The translations under genes and the position numbers were made by a program. Shown here one piece after another: positions 1-10,789 of a stretch of 64,000 nucleotides of DNA (position 1 is its first letter; every line of letters starts with the position of its first letter). Source of the stretch: Candidatus Mediterraneibacter merdipullorum (GTDB taxonomy: Bacteria; Bacillota; Clostridia; Lachnospirales; Lachnospiraceae). The DNA is taken from assembly GCA_019117125.1 (NCBI GenBank), contig DXAL01000013.1:1-64000 (forward strand), read 5' to 3'. Under the pieces are notes generated by a model. The model did not search any database. It was not told the origin of the DNA and was given only the letters and a program-made list of their open reading frames with translations.

Positions 1-438
1 CCCGTACTCTGCCAGAGAGCCCCGGGACGGGCGGATGCCGATGACTTCCTCCAGCGTGTCATAGGGCTTTCCAACCGGGGAGAGCAGTTCATCTCCGGGA
101 CGCAGGTTCGCAGAGAGGGCAAGGGCGAGCGCATGGGTCCCGCATGTAATCTGGGGGCGCACAAGCGCAGCCTCTGTGTGGAAGGCGGAGGCATAGACTG
201 CCTCCAGCGTATCCCTGCCCAGGTCGTTGTATCCGTAGCCGCTGACATAGTTGAAGCAGCCTTCGCTCACCCGGTTCTCCTGCATGGCATGAAGCACTTT
301 TAACTGATTGTATTCCGCCGTCTCATCAAACTCCTGAAACCGCGCCCGCAGACGCTCTTCCGTCTTTTCTCCGTATTCCAGGACCTCCCGGGATATGCCG
401 AGCTGTCCGTATATATTCTGCAGTTCTGTCCTGTCCAT
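1..438 (-). CDS. ynbB: PLP-dependent methionine gamma-lyase family protein (aluminium resistance/YnbB-like), N-terminal part
   Basis: The first 146 codons are present; the rest runs off the left edge. The reading begins MDRTELQNIYGQLGIS and includes NYVSGYGYNDLGRD and a CGTHALALAL segment, as expected for the N-terminus of the cystathionine beta-lyase-like PLP enzymes called aluminium resistance or YnbB proteins, which commonly sit directly downstream of miaA in Clostridia. The PLP lysine lies outside the window. A GGAAAGGTG ribosome binding site lies about 8 bases before the ATG. The gene follows miaA by 16 bases on the same strand and is probably co-transcribed with mutS-mutL-miaA. The substrate in this organism is unknown. 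Confidence 0.8.
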   Translation of the reverse strand, partial: MDRTELQNIYGQLGISREVLEYGEKTEERLRARFQEFDETAEYNQLKVLHAMQENRVSEGCFNYVSGYGYNDLGRDTLEAVYASAFHTEAALVRPQITCGTHALALALSANLRPGDELLSPVGKPYDTLEEVIGIRPSRGSLAEYG

Positions 439-454
439 CTTCTGTTCACCTTTC

Positions 455-1438
455 CTACTGTTGTCTCCTGCTTCCGTTCTCCGTCCTGCCGGAGAGGATG
501 CCTCTCTCTTCCAGGCAGTCCATCAGAAATTCCAGCATCCTGTCCTCATCCTGCCCGAGTTCCGAGCGGTCCGCCCAGATGACGTCCCGCTCCCGACGGA
601 ACCAGGTGAGCTGCCGCTTGGCAAAATGGCGGGTGTCCCGCTTGATGATGCGCACGGCTTCCTCCAGAGGGTATGCCCCTTCCAGGAACGCATAGAGCTG
701 TTTGTATCCCAGCCCCTGCATTGCCGTGGAATCCGGTTTCACGCCCCGGTCTCTGAGTGCGCCCACTTCCTCCAGAAGCCCCTCCGCCATCATCCGGTCC
801 ACCCTGCGGTCGATGCGTTCGTAGAGGCGGCTCCTCTCATCCGTGAGCACGAAATAGGCATACTGCCAGGGGGATTCCTTCTCCCGCTCTCTTGCATTGT
901 GCCCGGAGATTCCAGAGCCGGTCTGGTGATAGAACTCCAGGGCGCGGATGATCCGTTTCCGGTTGTGGGGATGGATTTCCTCCGCTGCCTTCGGGTCCAC
1001 CTTGCGCAGACGTTCATGGAGCCAGAGGTCTCCCTTCTCCTCCGCCAGTTTTTCCAGGGAGCGCCGCAGTCCGTCGTCCGTGTTTACGCTGGTAAAGTCG
1101 ATATCATACAAAAGTGCCTGGATATAGAAGCCGGTCCCGCCGACGACCATGGGAATCTTTCCTTTTGCCAGGATTTCTTCCGCCGCCTGCTTCGCCATCT
1201 GCTGGAAGCGGACGACATTGAATTCCTCCTCCGGTTCCAGGACATCGATGAGATAATGGGGGATGCCCCGTTTCTCCTCTTCCGTAACCTTGGCGGAGCC
1301 GATATCCATCCCCCGGTAGACCTGCATGGAGTCTGCGGAGATAATCTCTGCGCCGGCAAGCTTGGCCAGCCGGACGGAAAGTTCGGTCTTTCCCACGGCT
1401 GTGGGACCTGCAAGAATGATAAGTGGTCTCTTCTGCAT
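455..1438 (-). CDS. miaA: tRNA dimethylallyltransferase
   Basis: MiaA transfers a dimethylallyl group from DMAPP to the N6 of adenosine 37 in tRNAs that read codons starting with U. The 327-residue protein has the normal family length. It opens with the P-loop GPTAVGKT at about residues 11-18, followed by the SADSMQVYRGMDIGSAK segment that binds substrate. The start ATG overlaps the mutL stop codon by one base (TAATG), so the two are translationally coupled. It is the third gene of the mutS-mutL-miaA operon, an arrangement seen across many Firmicutes. No oddities were seen. Confidence 0.96.
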   Translation of the reverse strand: MQKRPLIILAGPTAVGKTELSVRLAKLAGAEIISADSMQVYRGMDIGSAKVTEEEKRGIPHYLIDVLEPEEEFNVVRFQQMAKQAAEEILAKGKIPMVVGGTGFYIQALLYDIDFTSVNTDDGLRRSLEKLAEEKGDLWLHERLRKVDPKAAEEIHPHNRKRIIRALEFYHQTGSGISGHNAREREKESPWQYAYFVLTDERSRLYERIDRRVDRMMAEGLLEEVGALRDRGVKPDSTAMQGLGYKQLYAFLEGAYPLEEAVRIIKRDTRHFAKRQLTWFRRERDVIWADRSELGQDEDRMLEFLMDCLEERGILSGRTENGSRRQQ

Positions 1439-3414
1439 TACACAATCCTCTTGAATTTTTTCTCGAGCTCTTTCTTTGTCATGGCAATAATGGTAGGACG
1501 CCCGTGGGGGCAGTGGTACGGATTGTCCAGTGTCAGAAGCTCCCCGATGAGCGCGTCCACTTCCTGTGCGCTCAGCCGGCTGTTCCCCTTGACCGCCGCT
1601 TTGCAGGACATGGACGCCACCTTCTCGTCGATAAGCTCCGGATTCATGGAGGAAGCCAATCCGTCAGACAGGTCGTCTATCATCTCCATCAGGAGCTCTT
1701 TCTTTGCGATGCCGAACAGATTGTCCGGCACGGCCCGCACAGCGTATTCCTCTCCCCCGAAGGGCTCGATCTCGAATCCGATTCGTGTGAACCGGTCCAT
1801 ATGTTCTTCCAGAAGGCGCGCCTCCTGCATGGCCAGGGAGAGGATGATGGGCGGGCTCAGGTACTGGGACGTATATTCCCGGGTCTTCATCGCTTTAAGC
1901 GTCTTCTCATAGAGCACCCGTTCATGGGCTGCATGCTGGTCAATGATATAGAGGCTGTCCTGATACTGGACGAGCCAGTACGTGTCAAAGACCTGCCCGA
2001 TCAGATGGTAATCTGCACGGACGTCGCGCTTCAGGAAGGCATCCCCGAACAGGTCGAGCTGCTCTGCCTTCTTCCCGTAATTTATGGTCTCCCGTATCCG
2101 CTGCTCCTGTTCTTTCTGCCGGTAGATGCCGCCTGTATCCGGCACTTCAGCGGAAGAATTCCTCTGATGATACGCCAGGACCCGCTCCCGCATCCTGCGC
2201 ATGAAATATGCTTCGTCGTGTACCTCCGGAGCGTCCGCCTGAGGCGCCTTTTCCCTTTCGGGAGACTGCTTTCCTTCCCCGCCCGCAGGCGCCGGCTCCT
2301 TTTCTGTCTGCGGGGAGCGTGCTCCGCTTCCCGAGGGTCTGAGCAGGAAGGGGCTTGGCTCTTTCCTGTCCGGTTTCTCCTGCAAAGGCGCAGGCGGGTC
2401 CGGCGCCTCGGTCTTCTGGATGAGCTCCGGCTCCAGGAGGCGGCGGTGAACGCCTTCGTATACGGCATTGTAGACATCCTGCTGACGCTGGAACCTCAAC
2501 TCCATCTTCGTGGGATGGACATTGACGTCAATCTCCTCCCCCCGGATATGAAAATGAAGGACCGCAAAGGGAAATTTGTGCTGCATTGTAAAATCCCGGT
2601 AGGCATCCTCAAGTGATTTTGATATCATCGGACTTTTCACGTAGCGCCCGTTCACAAAGAAATTCTCAAAATTACGGTTTCCCCTTGTGATGACCGGTTT
2701 TCCGATATAGCCGGTGATGCGCAGCTCTCCCGCCGCATGGTCGATGTCAAGGAGATTCGCTGCCACATCCCGCCCGTAAATGCTGTATATCACATCTTTG
2801 AGCTTCCCGTTCCCGGAAGTGCGCAGCTTTTCCTGTCCGTTGCTGATGAAGCAGAAGGCGACTTCCGGATGGGAAAGGGCGAGATGCATGAGCAGGTCCT
2901 GTACATGCCCTGCTTCCGTGGCCGGCGTCTTTAAGAACTTCCGCCTTGCCGGAACATTGTAGAAGAGCTGGCGCACGAGAAAAGTACTCCCCTGCACCGC
3001 TCCGGTCTCCTCCCAGGCCGTCTCTTTCCCGCCTTCAATCACATAGCGGGTCCCCAGTTCCTCTTCTGCCGTCTTTGTGATGAGCTCCGTCCGGGTCACT
3101 GCAGCGATGCTCGAGAGCGCCTCTCCGCGAAACCCCAGGGAACGGATGCGGGAGATGTCCTCCACGCCTGTTATCTTGCTGGTGGAATGGCGCAGGAATG
3201 CAGAGCGCACTTCATCATGGGGGATGCCGCACCCGTCGTCTTTGATGCGGATGAGGGTGATGCCCCCGTCGCGTATCTCCGTGACGACCGAGGACGCGCC
3301 GGCATCAATGGCGTTTTCCACCAGTTCTTTTACAACAGATGCGGGGCGCTCGATGACTTCCCCTGCGGCAATCTTGTCGATGGTAATCTGGTCCAGTACG
3401 TGTATGTGCGGCAT
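1438..3414 (-). CDS. mutL: DNA mismatch repair endonuclease MutL
   Basis: MutL couples mismatch recognition by MutS to strand incision and removal. The N-terminal GHKL ATPase is clear: the protein begins MPHIHVLDQITIDKIAAGEV and contains ELVENAIDAGAS, DDGCGI and FRGEALSSI. The C-terminal half has the endonuclease signature DQHAAHERVLYE (DQHA-x2-E-x4-E), the zinc-site motif CPHGRP and an SCKAAVKG box, so this is a nicking-competent MutL as in organisms without MutH. The start at 3414 is chosen because an AAAGGAGG site lies six bases upstream; upstream ATGs at 3420 and 3432 overlap or precede that site. It lies 40 bases after mutS. A Pro/Glu-rich linker of about 80 residues separates the two domains. 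Confidence 0.96.
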   Translation of the reverse strand: MPHIHVLDQITIDKIAAGEVIERPASVVKELVENAIDAGASSVVTEIRDGGITLIRIKDDGCGIPHDEVRSAFLRHSTSKITGVEDISRIRSLGFRGEALSSIAAVTRTELITKTAEEELGTRYVIEGGKETAWEETGAVQGSTFLVRQLFYNVPARRKFLKTPATEAGHVQDLLMHLALSHPEVAFCFISNGQEKLRTSGNGKLKDVIYSIYGRDVAANLLDIDHAAGELRITGYIGKPVITRGNRNFENFFVNGRYVKSPMISKSLEDAYRDFTMQHKFPFAVLHFHIRGEEIDVNVHPTKMELRFQRQQDVYNAVYEGVHRRLLEPELIQKTEAPDPPAPLQEKPDRKEPSPFLLRPSGSGARSPQTEKEPAPAGGEGKQSPEREKAPQADAPEVHDEAYFMRRMRERVLAYHQRNSSAEVPDTGGIYRQKEQEQRIRETINYGKKAEQLDLFGDAFLKRDVRADYHLIGQVFDTYWLVQYQDSLYIIDQHAAHERVLYEKTLKAMKTREYTSQYLSPPIILSLAMQEARLLEEHMDRFTRIGFEIEPFGGEEYAVRAVPDNLFGIAKKELLMEMIDDLSDGLASSMNPELIDEKVASMSCKAAVKGNSRLSAQEVDALIGELLTLDNPYHCPHGRPTIIAMTKKELEKKFKRIV

Positions 3415-3454
3415 ATCCATCCTCCTTTGCATCCATTCTTCCTTCCCGTCTGTC

Positions 3455-6106
3455 CTACCACCTGTTCTTCAGTTTGTTCTGCAGACGGTAAATCGTGTTG
3501 AGCGCATCAATGGGCGTCATATTGCCCACGTCCAGGTTTTTCAGTTCTTCCAGGACGTCGTCGTCCCGCACCGTGTCAAAGAGCGACATCTGGGCGATGT
3601 CCACTTCATCGTATTTCTTTGCTTTCTGTTTTTTCCCGGAAGCCTTCTCCCGGACGGCAATCTCGCTGACCCGCGTGGTGATGTCTTCCTCGCTGAGTTC
3701 CTCGACGATCTCTCTCGCCCGGTTGATGACCAGGTCGGGAACCCCTGCCAGCTTCGCCACCTGTATCCCGTAGCTCTTATCTGCGCCGCCTTTGACAATC
3801 TTCCGGAGGAAGACGATGTCGTCTCCCTTTTCCTTGACCGCGATGCAGTAGTTGTTCACATTTTCAATCTTGCCCTCCAGCTCGGTCAGCTCGTGGTAAT
3901 GGGTGGCAAACAGCGTCTTTGCCCCGAGGAGCCGGCTGTCGCTGATGTATTCCACCACCGCCCAGGCGATGGAGAGTCCGTCAAAGGTGCTGGTGCCCCT
4001 TCCGATCTCGTCCAGGATGAGCAGGCTCTTCGATGTGGCGTTGCGCAGGATGTTCGCCACTTCGGTCATCTCCACCATAAAAGTGCTCTGCCCGGAAGCC
4101 AGGTCATCCGACGCTCCCACTCTCGTGAAGATGCGGTCTGAAATCCCGATGTCAGCGCTTTTTGCAGGCACGAAAGAGCCGATCTGGGCCATCAGTGCGA
4201 TGAGGGCGGTCTGGCGCATATAGGTGGATTTTCCCGCCATGTTCGGTCCGGTGATAATGGAAATCCGGTGTTTCCTGTCATCCAGATATGTATCGTTTGC
4301 GATGAACATCTCGTTGGGAATCATGCGCTCCACCACCGGATGCCTGCCTTCCCGGATGTCGATGACGCCCTTTTCGTTTATCCCGGGGCGGACATAGGCG
4401 CTCCGCTCCGCCACCAGCGCCAGGGAGGCGAACACATCCAGCATGGCCACAGCCTTCGCCGTCTGCTGGATGCGCTCCACCGCGGCGGCAGCCGTCTCCC
4501 TGATCCGGGTGTATATCTCATATTCCAGGGCGTAGAGCTTATCCTCCGCGCCGAGTATCATGTCTTCCAGTTCTTTGAGCTCCGGCGTGATGTAGCGCTC
4601 TGCATTGGCCAGGGTCTGCTTGCGCGTATAGTATTCCGGGACAAGCTCCTTATAGGAATTGGTCACTTCCAGGTAATAGCCGAATACTTTGTTGTATTTG
4701 ATGCGGAGGTTTTTGATGCCCGTCTTCTCCCGCTCGTCGTTCTCCAGCTTTGCAAGCCAGTCCTTGCCGTCCGATTTTGCCCGGCGCAGCTTGTCGACCT
4801 CCTCGTCATAACCGTCCCGGATAATATTGCCTTCCTTCATGGCGATGGGAGGGTCCTCGCGGATGGCGCTTCCGATGAGTTCCGCAATGTCCTCCAGCGG
4901 GTCCATGTCTACGCGTATCTCTTTTAAGAGGTCCGCATGCATGTCCTCCAGGATGAGGCGTATAGGAGGCAGCATCTCCAGGGATGTGCGGAAAGCCGTC
5001 ATGTCCCTGGGATTTGCCGAGCCGTAGGTGATGCGGGTGCTCAGCCGTTCCAGGTCATAGACCGGCGTGAGATACTCCCGTATCTCCTCCCGGGAGATCG
5101 CCTCCTCCTTTAATTCTTCCACCGCATCCAGCCGGGCTTCAATCTCTTTTTTGCTGATGAGGGGCTGTTCCACGTATTTGCGCAGCGTCCTTGCCCCCAT
5201 CGCGGTCTTTGTCTTGTCCAGCACCCAGAGGAGGGAGCCTTTTTTCTGCTTTTCCCGGAGTGTCTCGCACAGCTCCAGATTGCGCCTTGTGGAACTGTCG
5301 AGCATCATATATCGTCCCGAAGTATAGGGCGTGATGTGGGTTAAGTTGGACAGGTCGTTCTTCTGGGTTTCCTGCAAGTAGACAAGGAGGGCGCCCGCGC
5401 TGATGACGCCGCAGTCATAATCTGCGATGCCCAGTCCCGCAAAGGACGATACATGGAAGTGGTCCAGCAGCTTCTGCCGGCACAGGGCGTCGTCAAAGTA
5501 CCATGCATCCAGGGAATAGATGCTGATGCCCATGCGGTCCCGCATATCATCCAGGTCCATGCCGCTCATGTAAAACGCCTCATTGCAGATGATTTCCGAC
5601 GGGGCGAACCGGCAGATTTCATCCATGAGCTTTGCGCTGTCATCCATCTCGGTGACAAAATAGTCTCCCGTGCTGATGTCGGCTACGGAGACGCCGTAGC
5701 GGTCCGCGATATAGACGATGCACATGAGGTAATTGTTCCTGGATTCGTCCAGAGCCTGGGCGTCCATGTTCGTACCCGGCGTGACGATGCGGACGACTTC
5801 CCGCTTCACGATGCCTTTCGCCGTCTTTGGGTCTTCCACCTGCTCACAGATTGCCACCTTGTATCCCTTTTTCACGAGCCGGTTCAGATAACTGTCCACC
5901 GCATGATATGGAACGCCGCACATGGGCGCCCGCTCTTCCTGCCCGCAGTTCTTTCCGGTGAGGGTAATCTCCAGCTCCCGCGATGCGGTGAGGGCATCGT
6001 CGAAGAACATCTCATAGAAATCCCCGAGCCGGTAGAACAGGATGCAGTCCTGATACTGGGATTTTGTCTCCATATACTGTTTCATCATCGGTGTTAATTC
6101 AGCCAC
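3455..6106 (-). CDS. mutS: DNA mismatch repair protein MutS
   Basis: MutS binds base mismatches and recruits MutL. The 883-residue protein has the mismatch-binding Phe-x-Glu motif (F30-Y31-E32 in LGDFYEMFF), a clamp and lever region, the Walker A motif GPNMAGKST, the Walker B segment LLILDEIGRGTSTFDG, and a C-terminal helix-turn-helix for dimerisation. Translation starts at GTG; an AAGGAG site lies seven bases upstream, and the first residues MAELTPMMKQY match the family start. It is the first gene of mutS-mutL-miaA-ynbB and has its own strong promoter at 6164-6192. Confidence 0.97.
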   Translation of the reverse strand: MAELTPMMKQYMETKSQYQDCILFYRLGDFYEMFFDDALTASRELEITLTGKNCGQEERAPMCGVPYHAVDSYLNRLVKKGYKVAICEQVEDPKTAKGIVKREVVRIVTPGTNMDAQALDESRNNYLMCIVYIADRYGVSVADISTGDYFVTEMDDSAKLMDEICRFAPSEIICNEAFYMSGMDLDDMRDRMGISIYSLDAWYFDDALCRQKLLDHFHVSSFAGLGIADYDCGVISAGALLVYLQETQKNDLSNLTHITPYTSGRYMMLDSSTRRNLELCETLREKQKKGSLLWVLDKTKTAMGARTLRKYVEQPLISKKEIEARLDAVEELKEEAISREEIREYLTPVYDLERLSTRITYGSANPRDMTAFRTSLEMLPPIRLILEDMHADLLKEIRVDMDPLEDIAELIGSAIREDPPIAMKEGNIIRDGYDEEVDKLRRAKSDGKDWLAKLENDEREKTGIKNLRIKYNKVFGYYLEVTNSYKELVPEYYTRKQTLANAERYITPELKELEDMILGAEDKLYALEYEIYTRIRETAAAAVERIQQTAKAVAMLDVFASLALVAERSAYVRPGINEKGVIDIREGRHPVVERMIPNEMFIANDTYLDDRKHRISIITGPNMAGKSTYMRQTALIALMAQIGSFVPAKSADIGISDRIFTRVGASDDLASGQSTFMVEMTEVANILRNATSKSLLILDEIGRGTSTFDGLSIAWAVVEYISDSRLLGAKTLFATHYHELTELEGKIENVNNYCIAVKEKGDDIVFLRKIVKGGADKSYGIQVAKLAGVPDLVINRAREIVEELSEEDITTRVSEIAVREKASGKKQKAKKYDEVDIAQMSLFDTVRDDDVLEELKNLDVGNMTPIDALNTIYRLQNKLKNRW

Positions 6107-6163
6107 ATTCCTACTCCTTCTTCTGTAGATTCAACCTGCGCCCGGTCGTCCGGCGCGGGATAC

Positions 6164-6192
6164 ATTATAGCATTTTTGAGGAACGACTTCAA
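6164..6192 (-). promoter_or_regulatory. Sigma-A promoter of mutS-mutL-miaA
   Basis: On the minus strand TTGAAG and TATAAT are separated by exactly 17 bases. The site sits directly after the stop codon of the upstream membrane-protein gene (6200) and about 60 bases before the mutS start, which makes mutS the head of its operon. Confidence 0.85.
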
Positions 6193-6199
6193 CCGGGGA

Positions 6200-6616
6200 T
6201 CAGAGCACCCGGAAGTCCGGCTTCTCCTCTCCGTACAGGTAGTGGAGGAGATAGCCGCTCAGGAGGATTCCGACGGCGCACAGTCCGGAAAAAATAACGG
6301 TAAACGGCAGACAGACCTGTCCCATGAGCTGGAACGGCTGGTCCGTGTAATCCCACACATTCCAGCCCAGGAACTTATTGACAATGATGCCGGTCACAAA
6401 TTCGCAGGCAGTCACAAAGATGACGCTCCACCCCACCTGTTTCCAGAGCGGCTCCTTCCATCCGGTCCACATCCCCTGCTGGGCAAAGAAGACGAAGCAG
6501 CAGCCTCCCAGCAGGAACATGGACCAGTGGGAAAACCCGCGGAACAGCATCTCAAAAGAATAGTAAAGGGTCCCGCCAAGGGTTCCCAGAAACAGATATT
6601 CGCTCAGTTTTTTCAC
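6200..6616 (-). CDS. Small membrane protein, ABC_trans_CmpB-like (putative ABC transporter permease family)
   Basis: This 138-residue protein has four predicted membrane segments and the C-terminal motif WNVWDYTDQPFQLMGQVCLP, which is characteristic of the small CmpB-type membrane family (PF06541) annotated as putative ABC permease. No ATPase partner is nearby, so transport is not demonstrated and the function is unknown. Translation starts at GTG (6616) with AGAGGAG nine bases upstream. It lies between rarA and mutS, and its stop is immediately followed by the mutS promoter. Confidence 0.75.
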   Translation of the reverse strand: MKKLSEYLFLGTLGGTLYYSFEMLFRGFSHWSMFLLGGCCFVFFAQQGMWTGWKEPLWKQVGWSVIFVTACEFVTGIIVNKFLGWNVWDYTDQPFQLMGQVCLPFTVIFSGLCAVGILLSGYLLHYLYGEEKPDFRVL

Positions 6617-6663
6617 AGCAAGCAGCTCCTCTTTTCGTGCATTCGCATTTAGTCTGAGCGCTT

Positions 6664-6695
6664 TTTCCTGATTTTATGAGCGGAAATCTCCGGAA

Positions 6696-6703
<8 letters not shown>
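6664..6703 (-). repeat. Inverted repeat at the 3' end of rarA
   Basis: A perfect 10-bp inverted repeat (TTTCCTGATT and AATCAGGAAA) encloses a 20-base loop that contains a smaller CGGA/TCCG dyad. The right arm covers the rarA stop codon. The hairpin is not followed by a U-run in either direction, so it is not a classical intrinsic terminator; it may stabilise a 3' end or be a weak termination site. Confidence 0.5.
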
Positions 6704-8009
<1,306 letters not shown>

Positions 8010-8043
8010 AGGGCTCACCTCTTTTGGAAAATGAAAACCGACG

Positions 8044-8074
8044 TGCAGCAGGAGGGGCGCTCTGCACTGCTGCA
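8044..8074 (-). terminator. Possible pnp terminator
   Basis: On the minus strand downstream of pnp an 8-bp stem (TGCAGCAG and CTGCTGCA) with a 15-base loop is followed by CGTCGGTTTTCATTTT. The U-tract is interrupted, so the terminator call is tentative. Confidence 0.4.
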
Positions 8075-8118
8075 GATGCCTCTTCCTGTCGCACGCCGTA
8101 TCCTGTTTCGTTCTCTTC

Positions 8119-10206
8119 TTACTCTGCCACGTCGCGGATGCTGAAGCTGAACCTTCCCATCTTGTCTTTTCCGAGGCAGACAGCCTTTACCACATCGCCG
8201 AGTGCGAGGACGTCTTCCACGCGGTTGACTCTCTTCTTCGCAATCTTGGAAATGTGTACCAGTCCTTCCTTGCCCGGTGCGAACTCGAGGAACGCGCCGA
8301 ACTCTTTGATGCTGACTACTTTTCCTTCAAAGACCTGGCCGGCTTCAAAATCCGTCACGATTGTGTGGATGAGTTTTGCAGCCTTGTCCATGCCCTCTTT
8401 TTCCGTACCGCAGATGGAGACAAATCCGTCGTCCTCGATGTCAATCTGCACGCCGGTCTGCTCAATGATGGCATTGATGGTCTTGCCTCTCTGTCCGACC
8501 ACATCGCCAATCTTCTGCGGGTCGATCTGCATCTGGATAATCTTCGGAGCGTACGGTCCCACTTCCGGTCTCGGCTCCGCGATGGCCTTGTTCATCACTT
8601 CATCGATGATGTACAGTCTCGCCTTCCTGGTGGCTGCGATGGCTTCTTCGATGATGGGTCTTGTCAGCCCGTGTATCTTGATATCCATCTGGATGGCCGT
8701 AATGCCCTTGTGGGTGCCTGCGACCTTGAAATCCATATCGCCGAAGAAGTCTTCCAGACCCTGGATATCTGTCAGCACGAGATAATCGTCGTCCGTATCT
8801 CCGGTCACAAGACCTGCGGAGATGCCTGCAACAGCGGCTTTGATGGGCACGCCGGCTGTCATGAGGGACATACTGGACGCGCAGACGCTTGCCTGGGATG
8901 TGGAGCCGTTGGACTCAAACGTCTCAGACACGGTCCGTATCGCATACGGGAACTCGGATTCATCCGGCAGGACCGGAAGAAGCGCCCGCTCTGCCAGCGC
9001 CCCGTGTCCGATCTCACGGCGTCCCGGACCTCTGGATGGCTTTGTCTCTCCCACGGAGTATGACGGGAAATTGTAATGGTGCATGTATCTCTTGGATGTC
9101 TCCGCCTCGTCAAGTCCATCCAGCCTCTGGGCGTCGGAAAGGGGAGCCAGTGTTGTTACGGTGCAGATCTGCGTCTGTCCTCTCGTGAACATGGCGGAGC
9201 CGTGGACTCTCGGGATGAGGTCTACTTCTGCCGCAAGGGGGCGTATCTGGTCGATGGCGCGTCCGTCCGGACGTTTGTGGTCCTTGAGTATCATCTTCCT
9301 GACCGTCTTCTTCTGATACTGGTAGACCGCTTCCCCGAGGCGCGCAAGCCACTCCTCATTGTCTGCGAATGCTTCCGCAAGTTTATCGGTTATCACGCGG
9401 ATATTTTCTTCTCTTGTCTGCTTGTCATCCGTAAATACAGCTGCCTCCATCTCCTCCGGAGGAACCAGACGGCAAATCTCGTCGAACAGTTCCTGGGGCA
9501 CAGCAAAACTCTGGTATTCGTGTTTCGGCTTTCCGCACTCCGCCACGATTCTGTCGAAGAAAGCGATGACTTCCTGGTTGAGCGCATGAGCGGCGAAGAT
9601 TGCCTCTATCATGCGGTCTTCCGGAACTTCATTGGCGCCCGCCTCGATCATGATGACTTTTTCTTTCGTGGAAGCCACGGTGAGGGCGAGTTCGGATGCC
9701 GCTCTCTGAGCCGCCGTCGGATTGAAGACAAACTCTCCGTCTACAAGTCCGACCTGGGTCGTGGAGATGGGACCGTCAAAGGGGATGTCCGAAATGCTCG
9801 TGGCAATGGAAGCACCCAGCATCGCCGTGAGCTCCGGACTGCAGTCCTGGTCCACGGACATAACGAGGTTTTCCAGCGTCACATCATTCCGGTAATCTTT
9901 CGGGAAGAGCGGGCGCATCGGACGGTCGATGACGCGGTCTGTCAGGATGGCATTCTCAGACGCCTTTCCTTCACGCTTGTTAAATCCTCCCGGAATCTTG
10001 CCGACCGAGTACATCCTCTCGTTGTACTCAACGCTTAAGGGGAAGAAGTCGATTCCTTCCCTCGGTTTTTCGGATGCCGTCGCGCAGCAGAGGACCGTGG
10101 TGTCGCCGTAGTGCATCAGAACGCCGCCGTTTGCCTGCTTTGCAACTCTGTCGACGTCCACGCGGAGCGTTCTGCCCGCCAGTTCCATTTCATACTTCTT
10201 GTACAT
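8119..10206 (-). CDS. pnp: Polyribonucleotide nucleotidyltransferase (PNPase)
   Basis: PNPase degrades RNA from the 3' end by phosphorolysis and is part of the RNA-degradation machinery. The 695-residue protein shows the normal order of two RNase PH domains (the first starting MYKKYEMELAGRTLRVD), a KH domain (VVGQRGKTINAIIEQT) and a C-terminal S1 domain (FEGKVVSIKEFGAFLEFAPG). The start at 10206 is supported by AAAGGAG about six bases upstream and by homology; the frame stays open farther upstream but that part overlaps the promoter. The gene follows rpsO, as in many bacteria, but has its own promoter behind the rpsO terminator. Confidence 0.97.
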   Translation of the reverse strand: MYKKYEMELAGRTLRVDVDRVAKQANGGVLMHYGDTTVLCCATASEKPREGIDFFPLSVEYNERMYSVGKIPGGFNKREGKASENAILTDRVIDRPMRPLFPKDYRNDVTLENLVMSVDQDCSPELTAMLGASIATSISDIPFDGPISTTQVGLVDGEFVFNPTAAQRAASELALTVASTKEKVIMIEAGANEVPEDRMIEAIFAAHALNQEVIAFFDRIVAECGKPKHEYQSFAVPQELFDEICRLVPPEEMEAAVFTDDKQTREENIRVITDKLAEAFADNEEWLARLGEAVYQYQKKTVRKMILKDHKRPDGRAIDQIRPLAAEVDLIPRVHGSAMFTRGQTQICTVTTLAPLSDAQRLDGLDEAETSKRYMHHYNFPSYSVGETKPSRGPGRREIGHGALAERALLPVLPDESEFPYAIRTVSETFESNGSTSQASVCASSMSLMTAGVPIKAAVAGISAGLVTGDTDDDYLVLTDIQGLEDFFGDMDFKVAGTHKGITAIQMDIKIHGLTRPIIEEAIAATRKARLYIIDEVMNKAIAEPRPEVGPYAPKIIQMQIDPQKIGDVVGQRGKTINAIIEQTGVQIDIEDDGFVSICGTEKEGMDKAAKLIHTIVTDFEAGQVFEGKVVSIKEFGAFLEFAPGKEGLVHISKIAKKRVNRVEDVLALGDVVKAVCLGKDKMGRFSFSIRDVAE

Positions 10207-10334
10207 CTTATTCTCCTTTTTCCATCTATCGATAGTTTCATGCAGACAGATGGCTCCGAAACTACTGAAAAAAACATTAAGCCGGATTAATGTGCTTTTC
10301 AGTGGTCTCGGCATGACTGTCCGCAATCTAAAAT

Positions 10335-10363
10335 ATTATATCACACTGTACCGCGTTAGACAA
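10335..10363 (-). promoter_or_regulatory. Sigma-A promoter of pnp
   Basis: TTGTCT and TATAAT are separated by 17 bases on the minus strand. The site starts only a few bases after the rpsO terminator and leaves an approximately 120-base pnp leader, long enough for post-transcriptional control of PNPase. Confidence 0.8.
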
Positions 10364-10366
10364 TAC

Positions 10367-10393
10367 AAAAACGGAGCAGATTTCTCTGCCCCG
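10367..10393 (-). terminator. Intrinsic terminator of rpsO
   Basis: A 9-bp GC-rich stem (one G-U pair) closed by a GAAA tetraloop is followed by TTTTTG on the minus strand, just after the rpsO stop codon. It abuts the pnp promoter. Confidence 0.88.
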
Positions 10394-10426
10394 CTTCTCT
10401 GTCCCTGCATCATGCACGGACCCGGA

Positions 10427-10693
10427 TTATTTTCTGAGTCCGAGTCTCTCGATAAGGGAACGGTATCTCTCGATATCTACTTTCTTCAGGTATGCAAGAA
10501 GTCCCCTTCTCTGACCTACCATCTTCAGAAGTCCTCTCCTTGAGTGATGGTCTTTCGGGTTTGCCTTGAAGTGCTCTGTCAGCTCGTTGATGCGCGCTGT
10601 CAGGATTGCCACCTGTACTTCCGGTGAACCTGTGTCGCCTTCTGTTCTTCCATACTCTTTGATGATTGCCTGTTTCTTTTCTTTTGCTATCAT
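10427..10693 (-). CDS. rpsO: 30S ribosomal protein S15
   Basis: S15 is a primary binder of 16S rRNA in the 30S platform. The 88-residue protein starts [16 protein letters not shown] and contains the conserved [10 protein letters not shown] and HHSRRGLL segments. The start is the second of two ATGs (10699 and 10693): AAGGAGG lies eight bases before 10693 but only two before 10699, and the length then equals the family norm. The gene is monocistronic, with a clear promoter upstream and a terminator downstream. Confidence 0.97.
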   Translation of the reverse strand: MIAKEKKQAIIKEYGRTEGDTGSPEVQVAILTARINELTEHFKANPKDHHSRRGLLKMVGQRRGLLAYLKKVDIERYRSLIERLGLRK

Positions 10694-10739
10694 GTTCATT
10701 TCCTCCTTGATTCTCATAAAACCGCCTGGCATTAAGCAA

Positions 10740-10762
10740 CGGTCGGAGTGATCCGATTACCG
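10740..10762 (-). promoter_or_regulatory. Hairpin in the rpsO leader, possible S15 autoregulatory element
   Basis: The roughly 90-base rpsO leader contains a bulged stem (CGG/CCG, a TAA bulge, then TCGGA/TCCGA) closed by TCAC. S15 is known to repress its own mRNA through leader structures in several bacteria, including Firmicutes; whether this stem is such a site is inference. Confidence 0.35.
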
Positions 10763-10789
10763 AACACCGGCTTTTTTCTGACCTCGGAT